NCBI GenBank assembly: GCA_951802425.1
Contig: OX637799.1
Location: 3,224,001-3,288,000, forward strand
Direction of reading: 5' to 3'
DNA from: Clavaria fumosa
Lineage: Eukaryota; Basidiomycota; Agaricomycetes; Agaricales; Clavariaceae
Length of the DNA: 64,000 nt
This document shows positions 28,953 through 41,119 of the stretch, piece after piece (position 1 is the first letter of the stretch; the number at the start of each line of letters is the position of its first letter). A program made the position numbers and the translations under genes. Under the pieces are notes generated by a model that was given only the letters and a program-made list of their open reading frames with translations, had not been told where the DNA came from and ran no database searches.

Positions 28953-28964
28953 CAATACTAACAT
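28953..28964 (+). other. A3 primer-binding site with compensatory change
   Basis: CAATACTAACAT directly follows the LTR and is a perfect 12-nt complement of ATGTTAGTATTG in this LTR. In A1 the same positions read TAATACTAAGAT and ATCTTAGTATTG: one G-C pair is swapped to C-G, keeping the pairing. Confidence 0.78.
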
Positions 28965-29553
28965 CCCACCCATCCACCCTAGCCCCATGTCCTAATCTGG
29001 CTAGCCTGGACCCCTATCTCAAACTGTCACACTCTGTCACAGCTTATCCCCCCCATCCTCTATCTCTTTACCCTGCCTGTGGTGTGCAACAGAACTGCGC
29101 AAAATTTTTACTGTGTATAGATACACATGACCCAAACTGGAGCACAGCCTCTGTACTCCTCCCAGTGAATTGTGTAGTGTACAGGGCAAGGAAAGGCCCT
29201 CTACATAGTCTTTCTAGTAGTTTCCTGGTCCAGTGGACAGGGCCCTTGCTCTGTGACCATTGTCAGAAGGGTGCACAGGCAACTCATTAGGAGTTGTGGA
29301 GCAACCACCTGGGACACCATTTGGGCCCCACGCTAGCAATTGTTTCATAGAATAAGAGTTCTATAGGTACATAATTACATAGAAAAGCAGCCTGAGAGGA
29401 CAGGACTGCTAAGAGATCGAAGAAATGCTGAGTGCCCAAGGCCCAGAACCTTATTTACAGTGCCTGAGACTGAGACTGGGTTGAGCCCCACTCCCCCCCA
29501 ATTCCCCTGTTACTGACGTCCCCGAAACCCCATTACCACCACCAGGGCCTGTG

Positions 29554-30472
29554 ATGGCTGACCATGTCACCCCACCTGTAGCCCAAGCCATGAGGCTGGA
29601 CCTGTCTGTTGCCCCCTTTGATGGGCAGAAAAGAAACTTCTGTACATTCCTCTGGTCACTACACCTCCTGTTCATGGTGAACCTGACTATCTATGCCATG
29701 GACCTGGCAAAGGTCCTCTTTGCTCTAAGCAAAATAACTGGAGAAGGATTTGCCACAGAATGGGCGAATATGAAAGCTGAGGAGATCCTGGGGAATGGCG
29801 AAGCTGCAACCTGGAAAGAATTAGTGCAAGAGATGAGGAGGGCCTTTGACAACCTGAATGACCACACAACTGCACTTGCTGATATCACTAGGCTGAAACA
29901 GGGCCTTATGACTGCACCCACATTTTTTGCAAAATTTGAGACACTGTTCTGGAGAGTGGAGTTGGATGAAGTGAGGGATTCAGACATCTTGGTCCACTGG
30001 CTGGAGCTGAACCTCAGCAGGAGATTGGTGGGGAGGATCTATGGTGTCTCTCCAATGCCAGAAGACTACAGAGAGTGGAAGGCACTTGCTGAGAGGCTGG
30101 ATGCCCAGCAGTGATGGTTCGATGGCATTATTGCCCAGCAGAACTCTGCATGCCCTACCCTGCTGACCCCTCCCCCTCCAAACCCACTTTGCCCTGGCCC
30201 CTCACCCCTACTTGGTCCAGCCATTGGCTTGCACCCCTGCCCCTCCCATCATGCCATGCCCTGCTGTGGCTGGTGATGCCATGATGGTGGATTGCACCCA
30301 TGCCCCTGGAGTAGTACACACCTGTTTCCAATGTGGTCAAGCCAGCCACATGGTGAGAGAGTGCCTGCTCCCAGACACACACCTGCAGATCTGGAGGCCA
30401 CAGCTCCATGCTGTGGAAAGCCAGGCATGGAAAGCCAAAGACTATGAGAATGAGATTGCACTGCTCCAAGAC
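29554..30472 (+). pseudogene. A3 gag, decayed
   Basis: ATG at 29554 opens a Gag region closely matching A1 (DGQKRNFCTFLW, then ITGEGFATEWANMKAEEI). A TGA stops it at 30112-30114, where A1 has an Arg codon in AQQRR. The frame then shifts, and a zinc knuckle (CFQCGQASHMVREC) is found in another frame near 30322-30366. The part ends at MITE copy 2; after it the sequence resumes with QVQLLERERKAP. Confidence 0.88.
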
Positions 30473-32298
30473 TAGTGAATTGCATGGGTATTGGTACCTG
30501 CACGGGTTTTCTTCATGGGTATGGGTAGGTGCAGGTACGGGTAACGGATTCTGGACCCTTCCAAAACCCGTACCCTTCATAGGGGTACATGGGTAGCCAG
30601 TCAAGCATGGATCGTATTGTCGCATGTCCAGATTTGGCTGTCAGCTCAGTCAACTTGGGCAGTGATTTGCATTGGTATGTGGAGTAAGTTAGGTCTAGTG
30701 AAGGACAATGATGTTATGGGTGTGTCATGACCCATTCATTTCTCCCTTGCCCAAACTGACTTTACCAGCACCTACGAGCCTCCCGACATCCCTCTACAAC
30801 CTCGCGAGCTCCTCTACACACTTCCGGAACCCGCCATCCCCTTCTGGAAGCCTCCCCGACCTCTCCCGCATTCACACGACACTCGCGACTATCATACTAT
30901 ACTCGCGTCACCTCCCGCCACCTTACCCTATGTGTGTCTACCACCTGAACCTGCCAAATCGAGGTGCAACATGCAGTTATGCAATCTTCCTCAGCCGGCA
31001 CGTGACTTGCCGTGCAGCACCACCAACGCCACTAGCGTTACACGCATTACCAGCGTTATCCACGTGACTTCCCGCCCAAGTGTCACCTGCGTCACTACCA
31101 CCATCCACGTGACCGCACGCATGGACCTCGTGACCTTAATGATGAAACACACCGCCGATGGCCAGTTGAGCACTACTTCAAATTATGCTTCCTTTCTTCT
31201 CCCCAGTCATCTATAACTATGATAATTATGACCAAAGCATCTCTTCGTAGCTATAGTTACCCATATGATTATTTAACTAAGTCATGACCCATGACCGGTC
31301 AGGTTCACGACCTTACTTATGTTTCCCTTACCCCTCGCGACCTTAGTAGAACATGTTCATAGTCACTTTATGACTGACCATACCCCGTACTACTATAGTT
31401 CTGTCACTTGGTGACCTCTGTACTTTTCCTTTTCTGTTATACTCTCTGTATGTACATATATAAAGTCTCGCATGTACTTACGGTACTCCAGACTTGATAT
31501 TGATGCACTTTGATTTAAGCTTGAGGCCACAACGCCCTTTGAGCTTGGAACCATCACGATTGATAGGTCTTGTCTCTCTTGGTGACCTCAAGATTATCAA
31601 GACACTTCTACTTTATTCTAACTCATCCTCCGTGCTCATATAAACTTGCGCGCTTAAGTATTCCCTCCTATTCATCTTGATACTGATTCTTTCAAACCTC
31701 ACAGGTTCTCTCGTCAGTTGGCAAAGTCGTTGCCTTCACCGATACGCCTCTCGACATCATCACGACCACCTGCGACTCTCTCAACATCGTCTATTTCTCC
31801 CTCCTCATCTATTTCTTCTTTCATGCTTTGTCAGTCGACTCCGCGACCTTCTCAGCGCTACCTATTTCTCTTAACTCATCCTTTTCCTTCTCCATACTTC
31901 ATCTACCAACTTTGCGACCTTCTCAGTGACGTCTCCCTCCTCTCTACTTGTTTCTCTTCATTCTCATATCTTCTTAGACATCCTTGTGACCTTCTGGGAC
32001 CGAGCATTATTGACTGTGCTCAACAGTTGATTGGTCTTAGTGGGTTTCCAGAACTGGTCACCAACAAGTCAACCTTCGGTATTACTTACAAGACGGGACA
32101 GGCCCTAACAGGGTGTCACAGTACTGGCTGAAGTTGAAGGAGATGAGGAGGAGATGGCAGATGGGTGGGACACCATTGTATTTGTGCATAGCATAGTTAG
32201 AAGTACAAACCCATACCCGTACCCATGGGTAAGGGTACTGTCAGGTGCGGGTATGGGTACAGTCAAATTTACCCGTGGGTTACCTGTGCCATTCACTA
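30473..32298 (+). mobile_element. hAT-like MITE, copy 2, split by a solo LTR
   Basis: Ends TAGTGAATTGCATGGGTA and (reversed) TAGTGAATGGCACAGGTA, with exact 8-bp duplication TCCAAGAC (30465-30472, 32299-32306). Without the solo LTR (30723-32110) and its GGGTG repeat it is about 433 bp and matches copy 1. It carries an extra AAAACCCGTACCC segment near 30563. Confidence 0.88.
30723..32110 (+). mobile_element. Solo LTR, family D, copy 2
   Basis: 1388 bp, TGTCATGACCC to GGCCCTAACA, with 5-bp duplication GGGTG (30718-30722, 32111-32115). A TATATAAAG box near 31457 is a likely promoter element. GCGACCTTCTCAG-type blocks recur at about 31840-31960. There is no gag-pol and no supported ORF. It is less CpG-depleted than copy 1. 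Confidence 0.88.
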
Positions 32299-32306
32299 TC
32301 CAAGAC

Positions 32307-35041
32307 CAGGTGCAGTTGCTTGAGAGAGAGAGGAAGGCTCCTGTTGAGGAGCAGGATTTGGGAGATGAGGCCCAGTAAGTCCAAACTGGAGCCTCAGGAG
32401 TAGATATCCCAGCCCCCCTCCCATCCCTGTATCTGCAGCTAGTATCTCAAAATACACTATCTTGCAGTGGAGACACACCTGGATTGGGGCTGAGATGAAG
32501 GACAAAGTGGAAACGGAAACTGCTAAGAGTGAAATACCAAAAAGGGAAATGGGGACTAGCAGGAAAGTGGAGCTGACGAAGTGCCTTGCAGAGGTGCTGA
32601 AGGACACCCTATCACATATGCCCCAGAGCTCTCCATCCGGGTGCACCTGGAAGCTCTCAGCACTGGCAAATGGGTAACTACCAAAGCCCTTGTCGACTCA
32701 GGCTGCATCAACTGCTTTATGGACTTGGAGTGGGCAAAAAAAGTGGGACTGGAACCATCTCTCTTGCTGAACACAATCACCATGTATAACATGGATGGAA
32801 CACAGAACAGGAATGGTAAAATCTGGTATGGGATGGACTTGCTTGTCATAGTTGGTGACCACCAGGGGAAGACCCAGTCCCACATGGTGATCCTTGGGCA
32901 TGACTGGTTAAAGCAACATAACCTGGAGATTGACTGGGTGAAAGCTGAAGTGAAGCTTACTCACTGCCCCAGCACCTGCACCTCTTCCCCTCACTGCCAC
33001 CTGACCCCAGCACGAGCCCCTGCACCCCCAAAAACAAGTACCCTGGCCTCCGCCAGTATTCCAGACACCTGTTTTCCCAACACTGGCCCCACTCCCAATT
33101 GGCCCAGCCTCTACCCCTTGGTCTTTAGCGAAGCAAAGTGGGATGAGCTCCCCCGCTCCCACCCTGACTTTGATATTAAAATCGAGTTCAAGACTGATCC
33201 TGGGCACCTCTCCACTAAGCTATACTCACTAATGTGAGAAGAGATGGTGGAGATGAACTGATGGGTGGATGAGCAGTTGGCATCTGGACATATCCAACCT
33301 TTGAAATCCCCATATGCAAGCCCCTTCTTCTTCAAATGTTAGAAGGACAAGCTGTGACCAACTATCGACTACTCAAGGCTTAATGCACACCTGATTAAAG
33401 ACAAGTACCCTCTCCCATGCATCCAAGACATGGTGGATGTGCTTAAGGGAGCATCTATCTACTCCAAGATAAATGCAAAGGGAGGCTTCCCCTCAATGCA
33501 GGTTTGGCCAGAGCACCAGCACTGCTGTGCCTTCCTAATGCACTGTGGACTCTTTGAACCACAGTCATGTGGTTTGGGCTGCACAATGCACCCACAACCT
33601 TCCAGTGCTTCATGAATCACATGCTAAGGGAGGAGATTGCAGGAGGACATGTCTGGGCCTATGTTGATGATGTGATAGTATTTGTGGAGGACTTGGCCAC
33701 TCACCAGTACTGGATGAGTCAGGTCTTGGAGAAGTTTGGAAAGAATGGGTTGTGCCTCAGACTCAGTAAATGTGAGTTTGAGAAAAATGAGATCATCTTC
33801 CTTGGGATGAAGATCTCTCACAACTGTTTGGAACACAACCTGGCAAAGGGTGAAGCAGTGTGGAACTGGCCATGGCCCAAGAATGTGAAGGATGTGCAGA
33901 AGTTTAATGGGATGTTGAACTACCTCCATCGCCACATTCCAAACCTCTCAGCCTGAGCTAAGCCACTATTCTGGCTTACTGGAAAAGTTCCATGGAAATG
34001 GGAAGAGGAAGAGGAAGCAGCCTTCCAAGACCTTTGTCTAGCACTCATCTCAGCCCCCATGTTGGCTCCATGTTGGCTCTGCCACAGGACGAAGGGAGAG
34101 GGAAGGTAGAGACAGATGCAAGTAACTTGGCAACTGGTGGAGTGCTTTCACAGCAGCAGATGAATGGGACCTGGAGAGTTGTGGATTATATCTCCAAGGC
34201 CCTCACTGTGGCTGAGAAGAACTATGATGTGTACGACAAAGAGTTCTTGGCTGTGATTCGAGCACTTTGTGAGTGGTGGGCATACCTCATCAGAGCAGAA
34301 GAGATGATTGAGATCTGGATGGACCATGTGAACCTTCAGTGCTTCTGGAAGCCCCAGAAGCTGAAGCCGAGGCAGGTCCATTGGGTTGGAGAGCTCCAGT
34401 GCTTTGACTTTGAGATTAAGTACAGTACCACACTGGGAAGTCAAACACGAAAGCTGATGTGCTCTCACAGAGGCCAGACTATGGAGAGACAGTGGAGGAG
34501 GATGCACCAGTACAGGTCTTCCTGGAGGCTGAGATCTGGACATCATTCACATTGGAGATGGAGACACTACTCCAGACGAACAGCACAGTACATGTGCAGA
34601 AGCCAGAGGAGCTTGACAATGAGTGGACGAGAGATTGGATGGGACTCTGGCAGAAGGTGGAAATCACATTGGTGCCCCCAGAGGCACGTGAGGCAGTGCT
34701 CACCTTTGAGCATGACCTCCCCATCGCTGGGCACCCTGGTCCATGGAAGCTGAGGGTGGCACTGTTGAGGTCCTACTGGTGGGTGGGCATGGTGAAGGAT
34801 TCCAATCAGTATGCAGGTGGATGTGAGATGTGCCAATGAGTAAAGCCTGACCATACCAGGCATGCTGCCCCACTCCATCTGCACCCTGTCCCTGAGAGCC
34901 CCTGGGCAGTTATCTCTTGGGACATTGTTGGGCCTTTCCCCCTCTCACATGGTCACAATGCAATCCTTGTCATTGTCGACAAGTTCACGAAGCAAACTCT
35001 CATCAAGGAGATTGGCCTTGACCTCACAGGACTTGGTGCTG
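32307..35041 (+). pseudogene. A3 pol: protease to integrase, decayed
   Basis: After MITE 2 the polyprotein continues with the gag-protease linker, the protease (VDSGCINCF near 32692), reverse transcriptase (YVDDVIVF near 33660), RNase H (TDASN near 34110) and the integrase zinc finger and first catalytic Asp (SWDIVGP near 34915). TGA or TAG stops and small indels break it at about 32374, 33236, 33260, 33340, 33955, 34430 and 34838. It is interrupted at 35041 by A4 and resumes at 39850. Confidence 0.9.
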
Positions 35042-35253
35042 TGTCAGGACCGCTTACATAAGCACCAGAGAAGTGAGAGGGAGGGTTGCGAAAGAGATGC
35101 GGGAAGATCGTGGGAAAGTCACATGACCCGGATGGGTGGTGGATTATGTAATGTGAAAGTCACATGACCCAGGCCTGAGCGCATCACGTGACTCACGGGG
35201 TCCGAGCGTGTGAACACCGGCAACTCCCGGGGTTCCCACTATATATACTACAT
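35042..35253 (+). repeat. A4 5' LTR, truncated
   Basis: Begins TGTCAGGACCGCTTAC and matches the 3' LTR up to the TATATATACTACAT box, then switches to gag (CCCTTCGCCTCCTGTTTATGG). The R-U5 part, primer site, leader and first ~35 gag codons are missing. A 3-4 bp overlap (ATC) at the join suggests microhomology deletion. Confidence 0.85.
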
Positions 35254-38200
35254 CCCTTCGCCTCCTGTTTATGGCGAACCCAACTACCTATGCTGTGGAC
35301 CTGGTGAAGGTCCTCTTTGCTCTGAGCAAAATTGTTGGAGATGGATTCGCTGCAGAATGGGCGAATATGAAGGCAGAAGAGATCCTGGGTAGTGGCGAGG
35401 CTGGAACCTGGGCAGAGTTTGTGGAGGAGATGAAGCGAGTGTTCGATGACCCAAACAACTGTGCGACTGCCCTTGCCAATATTGCAGGGTTGAAACAGGG
35501 TGCCACGACAGCACCAGAGTTCTTTGTGAGATTCGAGATGCTGTTCCAACAGGCAGAGTTGAGTGCAGAGAAGGACTCAGGAATCCTGGTCCATTGGCTG
35601 GAGTTGAACCTGAGTAGGAGGTTGGTGGAGAGGATCTATGATGTCTCCCTGATGCCAGAGACTTATGGAGAATGGAGAGAGCTGGCAGAGAGACTTGATG
35701 CCCAGCAAAGGCGACTGGATGGGATACTTGCAGAACAGACACCGTGACCCATTGCAACCCCCGTGCAACCTTTCGCGACCTCTGCACGACCCACCACGAC
35801 CTCTCCGCGACCTGCCACAACCCTCTCGCACCCTCTGAATGTGGCCATGGGCCGTGGATGTGCCCCTGCTGATGAGAGACGTTGTTTCCAATGCCACCAG
35901 ACTGGCCATGCTGTCCATTTCTGCCCTCTGCCCAATATGCATCTGCAGGTCCCAAGGGCCCAAACCCATGCAGTGCCAGGTACCCCCCGAACAACAGAGG
36001 ATTACCAGAGAGAGATTGCATTGCTCCAAACAAAACTGGAGCCACTTGAGAGAGAAAGGAGGACTCTGGCTGGAGAGAAGAGTTGTTCCAGCCCCCATTC
36101 TGTCCCTGTTCCCACAGCAAGTATACTGAAGTATACTATCTTGCAGCGGAGACATACCCAAATTGGGGCTGAGGTGAAAGAGGAAGTGAGACTGGCAGAG
36201 CACCTAACCAAGGTACAGCCAGAGGTGGAGAAATGTGTGCCATGAGAGCTAGCCATCCAGGTGCACTTGGAGGCCCTCAGCACTGGCAAGTGGGCTACAA
36301 CGAAGGCTCTTGTCAACTCAGGATGCACCAACTGTTTCATGGACTTGGAGTGGGCAAAAGGAGTGGGCCTGGAGCCATCTCCCTTGCTGAACCTGATCAC
36401 AATGTACAATGTGGATGGGTCACAGAACAGAGAGGGTAAAATCCGGTTTGGAATTGAGCTGCTGGTGAAGGTGGGCAACCATTGTGAATGGGTCCATTTC
36501 CTGCTGGGAAAGATCCAATCCCACAAGGCCATCCTTGGGCATGACTGGCTCAAGCAACATAACCCTGACATTGACTGGAAGAAGGCAGAGCTGAGCCTTA
36601 CCCATTGCCTCACACAGTGCTCTCCATCCCCACAAGCCCCTGCACCCCTGAAAACGAGTACCCTCGCATCTGCAAGTATGGACACCTGTTTTCCCAACTC
36701 TGGCCCCACCCCTGATTGGCCCAGCCACTACCCTTTGGTTTTTAGTGAAGCAAAGTGGAATGAACTTCCCCGCTCCTGACCAGACTTTGATATTAAGATC
36801 AAGTTCAAAAAGGACCCTGAACACCTCTCTTCCAAGCTATACTCACTGACAAGGGCAGAGATGGTGGAGATGAACCATTGGGTGGACAAGCAGCTTGCTT
36901 CTGGACGAATCCAGCCCTCGAAATCCCTGTATGCCAGCCCCTTCTTCTTCAAACATGAGAAGGATGAGCTGCAGCTGATTATCGACTACTTGATGCTGAA
37001 TGCACACCTGGTCAAGGACAAGTACCCCCTTCCCTGCATCCGAGACACAGTGGATGTGCTTAAAGGAGCATCGATCTACTCTAAGATTGATGCGAAGGGA
37101 GGTTTCCTGTCTATGCAGGTCTGGCCCAAGCACCAGCACCACTGCACCTTCCTGACACCCCGTGGACTCTTCAAACCAGCTGTCATGTGGTTTGGACTGC
37201 AGAATGCACCTGCCACCTTCCAGCGCTTCATGAATCATGTGTTGAGGGAGGAGATTGCAGGAGGACATGTCTGGGCTTATGTGGATGATGTGATTGTGTT
37301 TGCAGAGGATTTGGCAACACACCGGTATTGGATGGATCGGGTCTTGAGGAAGTTTGGAGAGAATGGGTTATGTCTCAAACTCAGTAAATGTGAGTTTGAG
37401 AAGAGTGAGATCATCTTCCTGGGGATGAAGATCTCTCACAACCGGCTAGAGCATGACCCAGCCAAGGGTGCAGCAGTCCGAGATTGACCATGTCCTAGAA
37501 ATGTGAAGGATGTCCAGTGGTTCAATGGGATGTTGAACTATGTTCCATGGAAATGGGAGGAGGAGGAGGAAGCAGCCTTCCGAGATCTCTGCCAGGCACT
37601 CGTATCAGCCCCGGTCTTGGCTCTGCCTCAGGACAAAAGGAGATGGAAGGTAGAAACAGACATGAGCAACTTGGTGACTGGAGGAGTTCTCTTGCAGCAG
37701 CAGGTCAATGGGACTTGGAGAGTTGTAGACTATATCTCCAAGGCCCTCACTGCAGCTGAGAAGAATTATGACATGTATGACAAGGAGTTCCTGGCTGTAA
37801 TCCGGGCACTACATGAGTGGCAGGCTTACCTGATTGGGGTGGAAGAGACCATCGAAATCTGGACAGACCATGCTAACCTCCAGTACTTCCGGAAGCCCCA
37901 GAAGTTGAAACTGAGGCAGGTCCGGTGGGTTGGGGAGCTCCAGTGCTTTGACTTTGAAATAAAGTACTGCACTGGAAAGTCAAACACAAAGGCAGATGCG
38001 CTCTCATGGAGGCCAGACTATGGAGAGATGGTGGAGGAGGATGTGCTGATACAAGTCTTCCCAGAAGTGGAGACTTGTGTGTCATTCACATCAGAGATGG
38101 AGATGCTACTCCAGAAAAATAGCGCAGTACATGTGCAGAAGCCAGGAGAGCTGGATGATGAGTGGACAAGAGATCGGATGGGACTCTGGCAGAAGGCCAA

Positions 38201-39530
38201 AATCACCTGGGTACCCCCAGAGGCATGTGAGGCAGTGCTCACCTTTGAGCATGACCTTCCCATTGTGGGGCACCCAGGGCCACAGAAGCTGAGAGCAGCA
38301 CTGCTGAGGTCCTACTGGTGGGTGGGGATGGTGAAGGATTCGAATCGGTATGCAGGAGGGTGTCAGATGTGCCAGAAGGTGAAGCCCAACCGCACTAGGC
38401 GCGCCGCTCCACTCCACCCTCACCCTGTGCCCGAAGGGCCTTGGGCAGTGATCTCTTGGGACATTGTGGGCCCTTCCCCCCTCTCCTGTGGGCACAATGC
38501 AATCCTGGTCATTGTGGACAAGTTCACAAAGTGGACCCTCATCGAGGCTATCAGTCTTGACCTCACTGGACTTGGTGCCACTCATATCCTCTGAGACTGG
38601 GTCTTCCGTGACCATGGAGTTCTGCAGAAAGTTGTGAGTGACTGGGGCACCCAGTTTGTGTCTAGGTTCATGAAGGAGTTTTATGGGATGATTGGGGTTA
38701 AGGCAAACCCAAGTACAGCCTTCCACCCCCAGACAGATGGACAGATGGAACGGGTCAACCAGGAGGTTGAGGTGTACCTCCAGGCCTATGTGGACCACCT
38801 ACAGGATGACTGGGCAGAATGGCTGTCTACTGCTGAGTTTGCGCTCAATAACCAAGAACATTCAGCCACTGGATTCATGCCCTTCTACCTAGAGTATGGC
38901 TGGCACCCATGGAACGGTGGAATTTGGCCACCCTCAGAAGTGAACCCTGCAGCTGATGAGTGGATGGCCAAGCTCACAGAGTCTCGAAGAGCAGCCAGGG
39001 AAGCGATGGGGAAAGCGGCAGATGCAATGAAGGCCAGCTATGATAAGGGAAAGCAGCCAAGTCGGGAATACTCAAAGGGAGACTTAGTCTGGTTGGACAC
39101 ACAGAACTTAAAAATGGACTGACCCTCCAAAAAACATGACAACAAGCGAGCAGGGCCCTTTGCTGTTGAAGAGAAGGTTGGACCAGCTGCCTACCAGCTC
39201 AAGCTCCCCCAAGTGTGGCAGATACACCGGGTGTTCAATGAGGTGTTGCTCACTCCATATGTCGCTCCCTCTTTCCCTTCTCAGAGCCTACCTCTGCCCC
39301 CCCCTCCCATGATTGACGATGACCACTTGGAGTATGATGTTGAGGCCATCCTTGATGTCAAAAAGGTGGGATGTGGGGTGAAGTACTTGGTGAAATGGTT
39401 GGGGTATCCTGTGGAGGAGAACACTTGGGAACCTTGCCAGAACCTCACCAATGTGACTCTGCTGCTCTGGGACTTCTTCCAGCAACACCCCAACAAAGCA
39501 AGATTGGCTGGTTGAGATGCCCAGCCTTAA
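35254..39530 (+). pseudogene. A4 gag-pol, decayed
   Basis: Starts inside gag (RLLFMANPTTYAVDL) and runs through the zinc knuckle (CFQCHQTGHAVHFC near 35886), protease (NSGCTNCF, where the catalytic Asp codon is now AAC, near 36313), RT (YVDDVIVF near 37280), RNase H, integrase and chromodomain (YLVKWLGYPVEENTWEP near 39390) to TAA 39528-39530. Stops: TGA near 35745, 36243, 36778, 37487, 38592 and 39119. An in-frame 63-bp deletion removes about 21 residues between MLNY and VPWKWEE near 37540. Confidence 0.9.
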
Positions 39531-39541
39531 GAGGGGGGTGA

Positions 39542-39844
39542 TGTCAGGACTGCTTACATAAGCATCAGAGAAGCAAGAGGGAGGGTTGCAAAAGAGATGT
39601 GGGAAGATCACGGGAAAGTCACATGACCCAGATGGGTGGTGGATTATGTAATGTAAAAGTCACATGACCCAGGCCTGAGTGCATCATGTGACTCACGGGG
39701 TCCAAGCGTGGGAACACTGGCAACTCCCGGAGTTCCCGCTATATATACTACATCTTTTTCCTACTTGTACCCTTTTTCCCTTATGTTAGTATCATCATCA
39801 TTGACCTTACATTAAGCTGTGTGATTGTGAGACCCAGTCTGATA
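39542..39844 (+). repeat. A4 3' LTR
   Basis: 303 bp, TGTCAGGACTGC to CCAGTCTGATA, preceded by the GAGGGGGGTGA purine tract. Confidence 0.92.
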
Positions 39845-39849
39845 TGCTG

Positions 39850-40799
39850 CTTGGATCCTTCAAGACCAGGTCTTCTGCGACCATGGAGTCCCACAGAAAG
39901 TTGTGAGTGACTGAGGAACCCAATTCATGTCCAGATTCATGAGGGAGTTCTATGGGATGATTGGGGTTAAGGCGAACCCGAGTACAGCCTTCCACCCACA
40001 AACAGATAAACAGATGGAACGGGTCAACCAGGAGGTTGAAGTGTATCTCTGGGCCTATGTTGACCATCTGCAGGATGATTGGGCAGAGTGGCTGTCTACA
40101 TTGGAGTCTGCACTCAATAACCATGAGCACTCAGCCACTGGATTCATGCCTTTCTATCTGGAGTATGGCCAGCACCCTTGAAATGGCAGTATCCAGCCAC
40201 CTTCTGAGGTGAACCCTGCAGCAGACAAATGGATGGCCAAGCTCACAGAATCCTGAAGAGCAGCCAGGGAAGCAATGGGGAAGGCAGCAGATGCAATGAA
40301 GGCCAGCTACAATAAGGGAAAGTGCCCGAGTCGTGAATACTCAAAGGGGGACTTAGTCTGGCTGGACACTCAGAACCTGAAAATAGATTGACCCTCCAAG
40401 AAGCTTGACAACAAGTGGGCTGGACCCTTCACCATTGAAGAAAAAGTTGGACCAGCAGCATACCAGCTCAAGCTCCCTCGAGCATGGCACATTCACCAGG
40501 TTTTCAATGAGCTGCTACTCACTCCATATGTTGCCCCCTCTTTCCCTTCCCAGAACTTGCCTCCACCCCCACCCCCCATGATTGATGATGACCACTTGGA
40601 GTATGATGTGGAGGCAGTTCTTGATGTCAAGAAGGTTGGACAGGGAGTGAAGTATTTGGTGAAGTGGTTGGGATACCCAGTGGAGGAGAACACTTGGGAA
40701 CCTTGTTGCAACCTCACTAACATTACGCTGTTGCTCTGAGACTTCTTCCAGCAACACCCTGACAAGGCAAAGTTGGCAGGTTGAGACGCCCAACCTTAA
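39850..40799 (+). pseudogene. A3 pol C-terminus: integrase core end, GPF/Y, chromodomain
   Basis: Resumes after the A4 duplication with the second half of the integrase core (VVSD*GTQF near 39902, where the TGA replaces Arg; then the catalytic Glu in MERVNQ). A GPFTIEEKVGPAAYQ module and a chromodomain (YLVKWLGYPVEENTWEP near 40650) follow, to TAA 40797-40799. Further TGA codons are at about 40180, 40255, 40390, 40738 and 40783. Confidence 0.9.
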
Positions 40800-40810
40800 G
40801 AGGGGGGTGA

Positions 40811-41114
40811 TGTCAGGATTGCTTACATAAGCAGGCAAGAGAAGCCAGCAAAGGATCAGGAAAGAGTTGCGGGAAGATCATGGGTAAGTCACATGACCAG
40901 CACAGCAGACAGATTAGGTAATCATATGTCACGTGACCCTGGCCTCTGGCGCATCACGTGATGCAAGGGGTCCAAGCGTGGGAATGCTGGCAACTCCCGA
41001 AGTGCTTGCTATATATACTACAACCTTTTCTTAATTGTACCCTTTTCCCCTTATGTTAGTATCATCATCATTGACCTTAAGTTAAGTTGTGTGAGCATGA
41101 GACTGAGTCTGATA
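40811..41114 (+). repeat. A3 3' LTR
   Basis: 304 bp ending GAGTCTGATA, followed by TCAAT, which matches the 5' flank. Confidence 0.92.
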
Positions 41115-41119
41115 TCAAT

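Larger units (their letters stand above)
35042..39844 (+). mobile_element. A4: decayed chromovirus (subfamily II) inserted in A3 integrase
   Basis: 5-bp duplication TGCTG (35037-35041, 39845-39849). The 3' LTR is complete (39542-39844, 303 bp). The 5' LTR is cut short at about 35253 and joined directly to gag codons. Both LTR and coding parts carry CpG decay. With no primer site or gag start it cannot move by itself. Confidence 0.92.
28645..41114 (+). mobile_element. A3: decayed chromovirus, subfamily II, host of MITE 2 and A4
   Basis: LTRs are 28645-28952 and 40811-41114, with 5-bp duplication TCAAT (28640-28644, 41115-41119). Its own sequence is 28645-30472, 32299-35041 and 39850-41114. 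The LTR begins TGTCAGGATCGCTTACATAAGC and differs from subfamily I (A0-A2) mainly in U3, while the ends, TCACRTGA boxes and GTCTGATA terminus are kept. Many CGA to TGA changes make it inactive. Confidence 0.93.

Noticed and set aside
35042..35253. Solo LTR at the A4 left end
   Set aside because: It is directly joined to A4 gag, and the TGCTG duplication pairs it with the 3' LTR at 39844, so it is a truncated 5' LTR.
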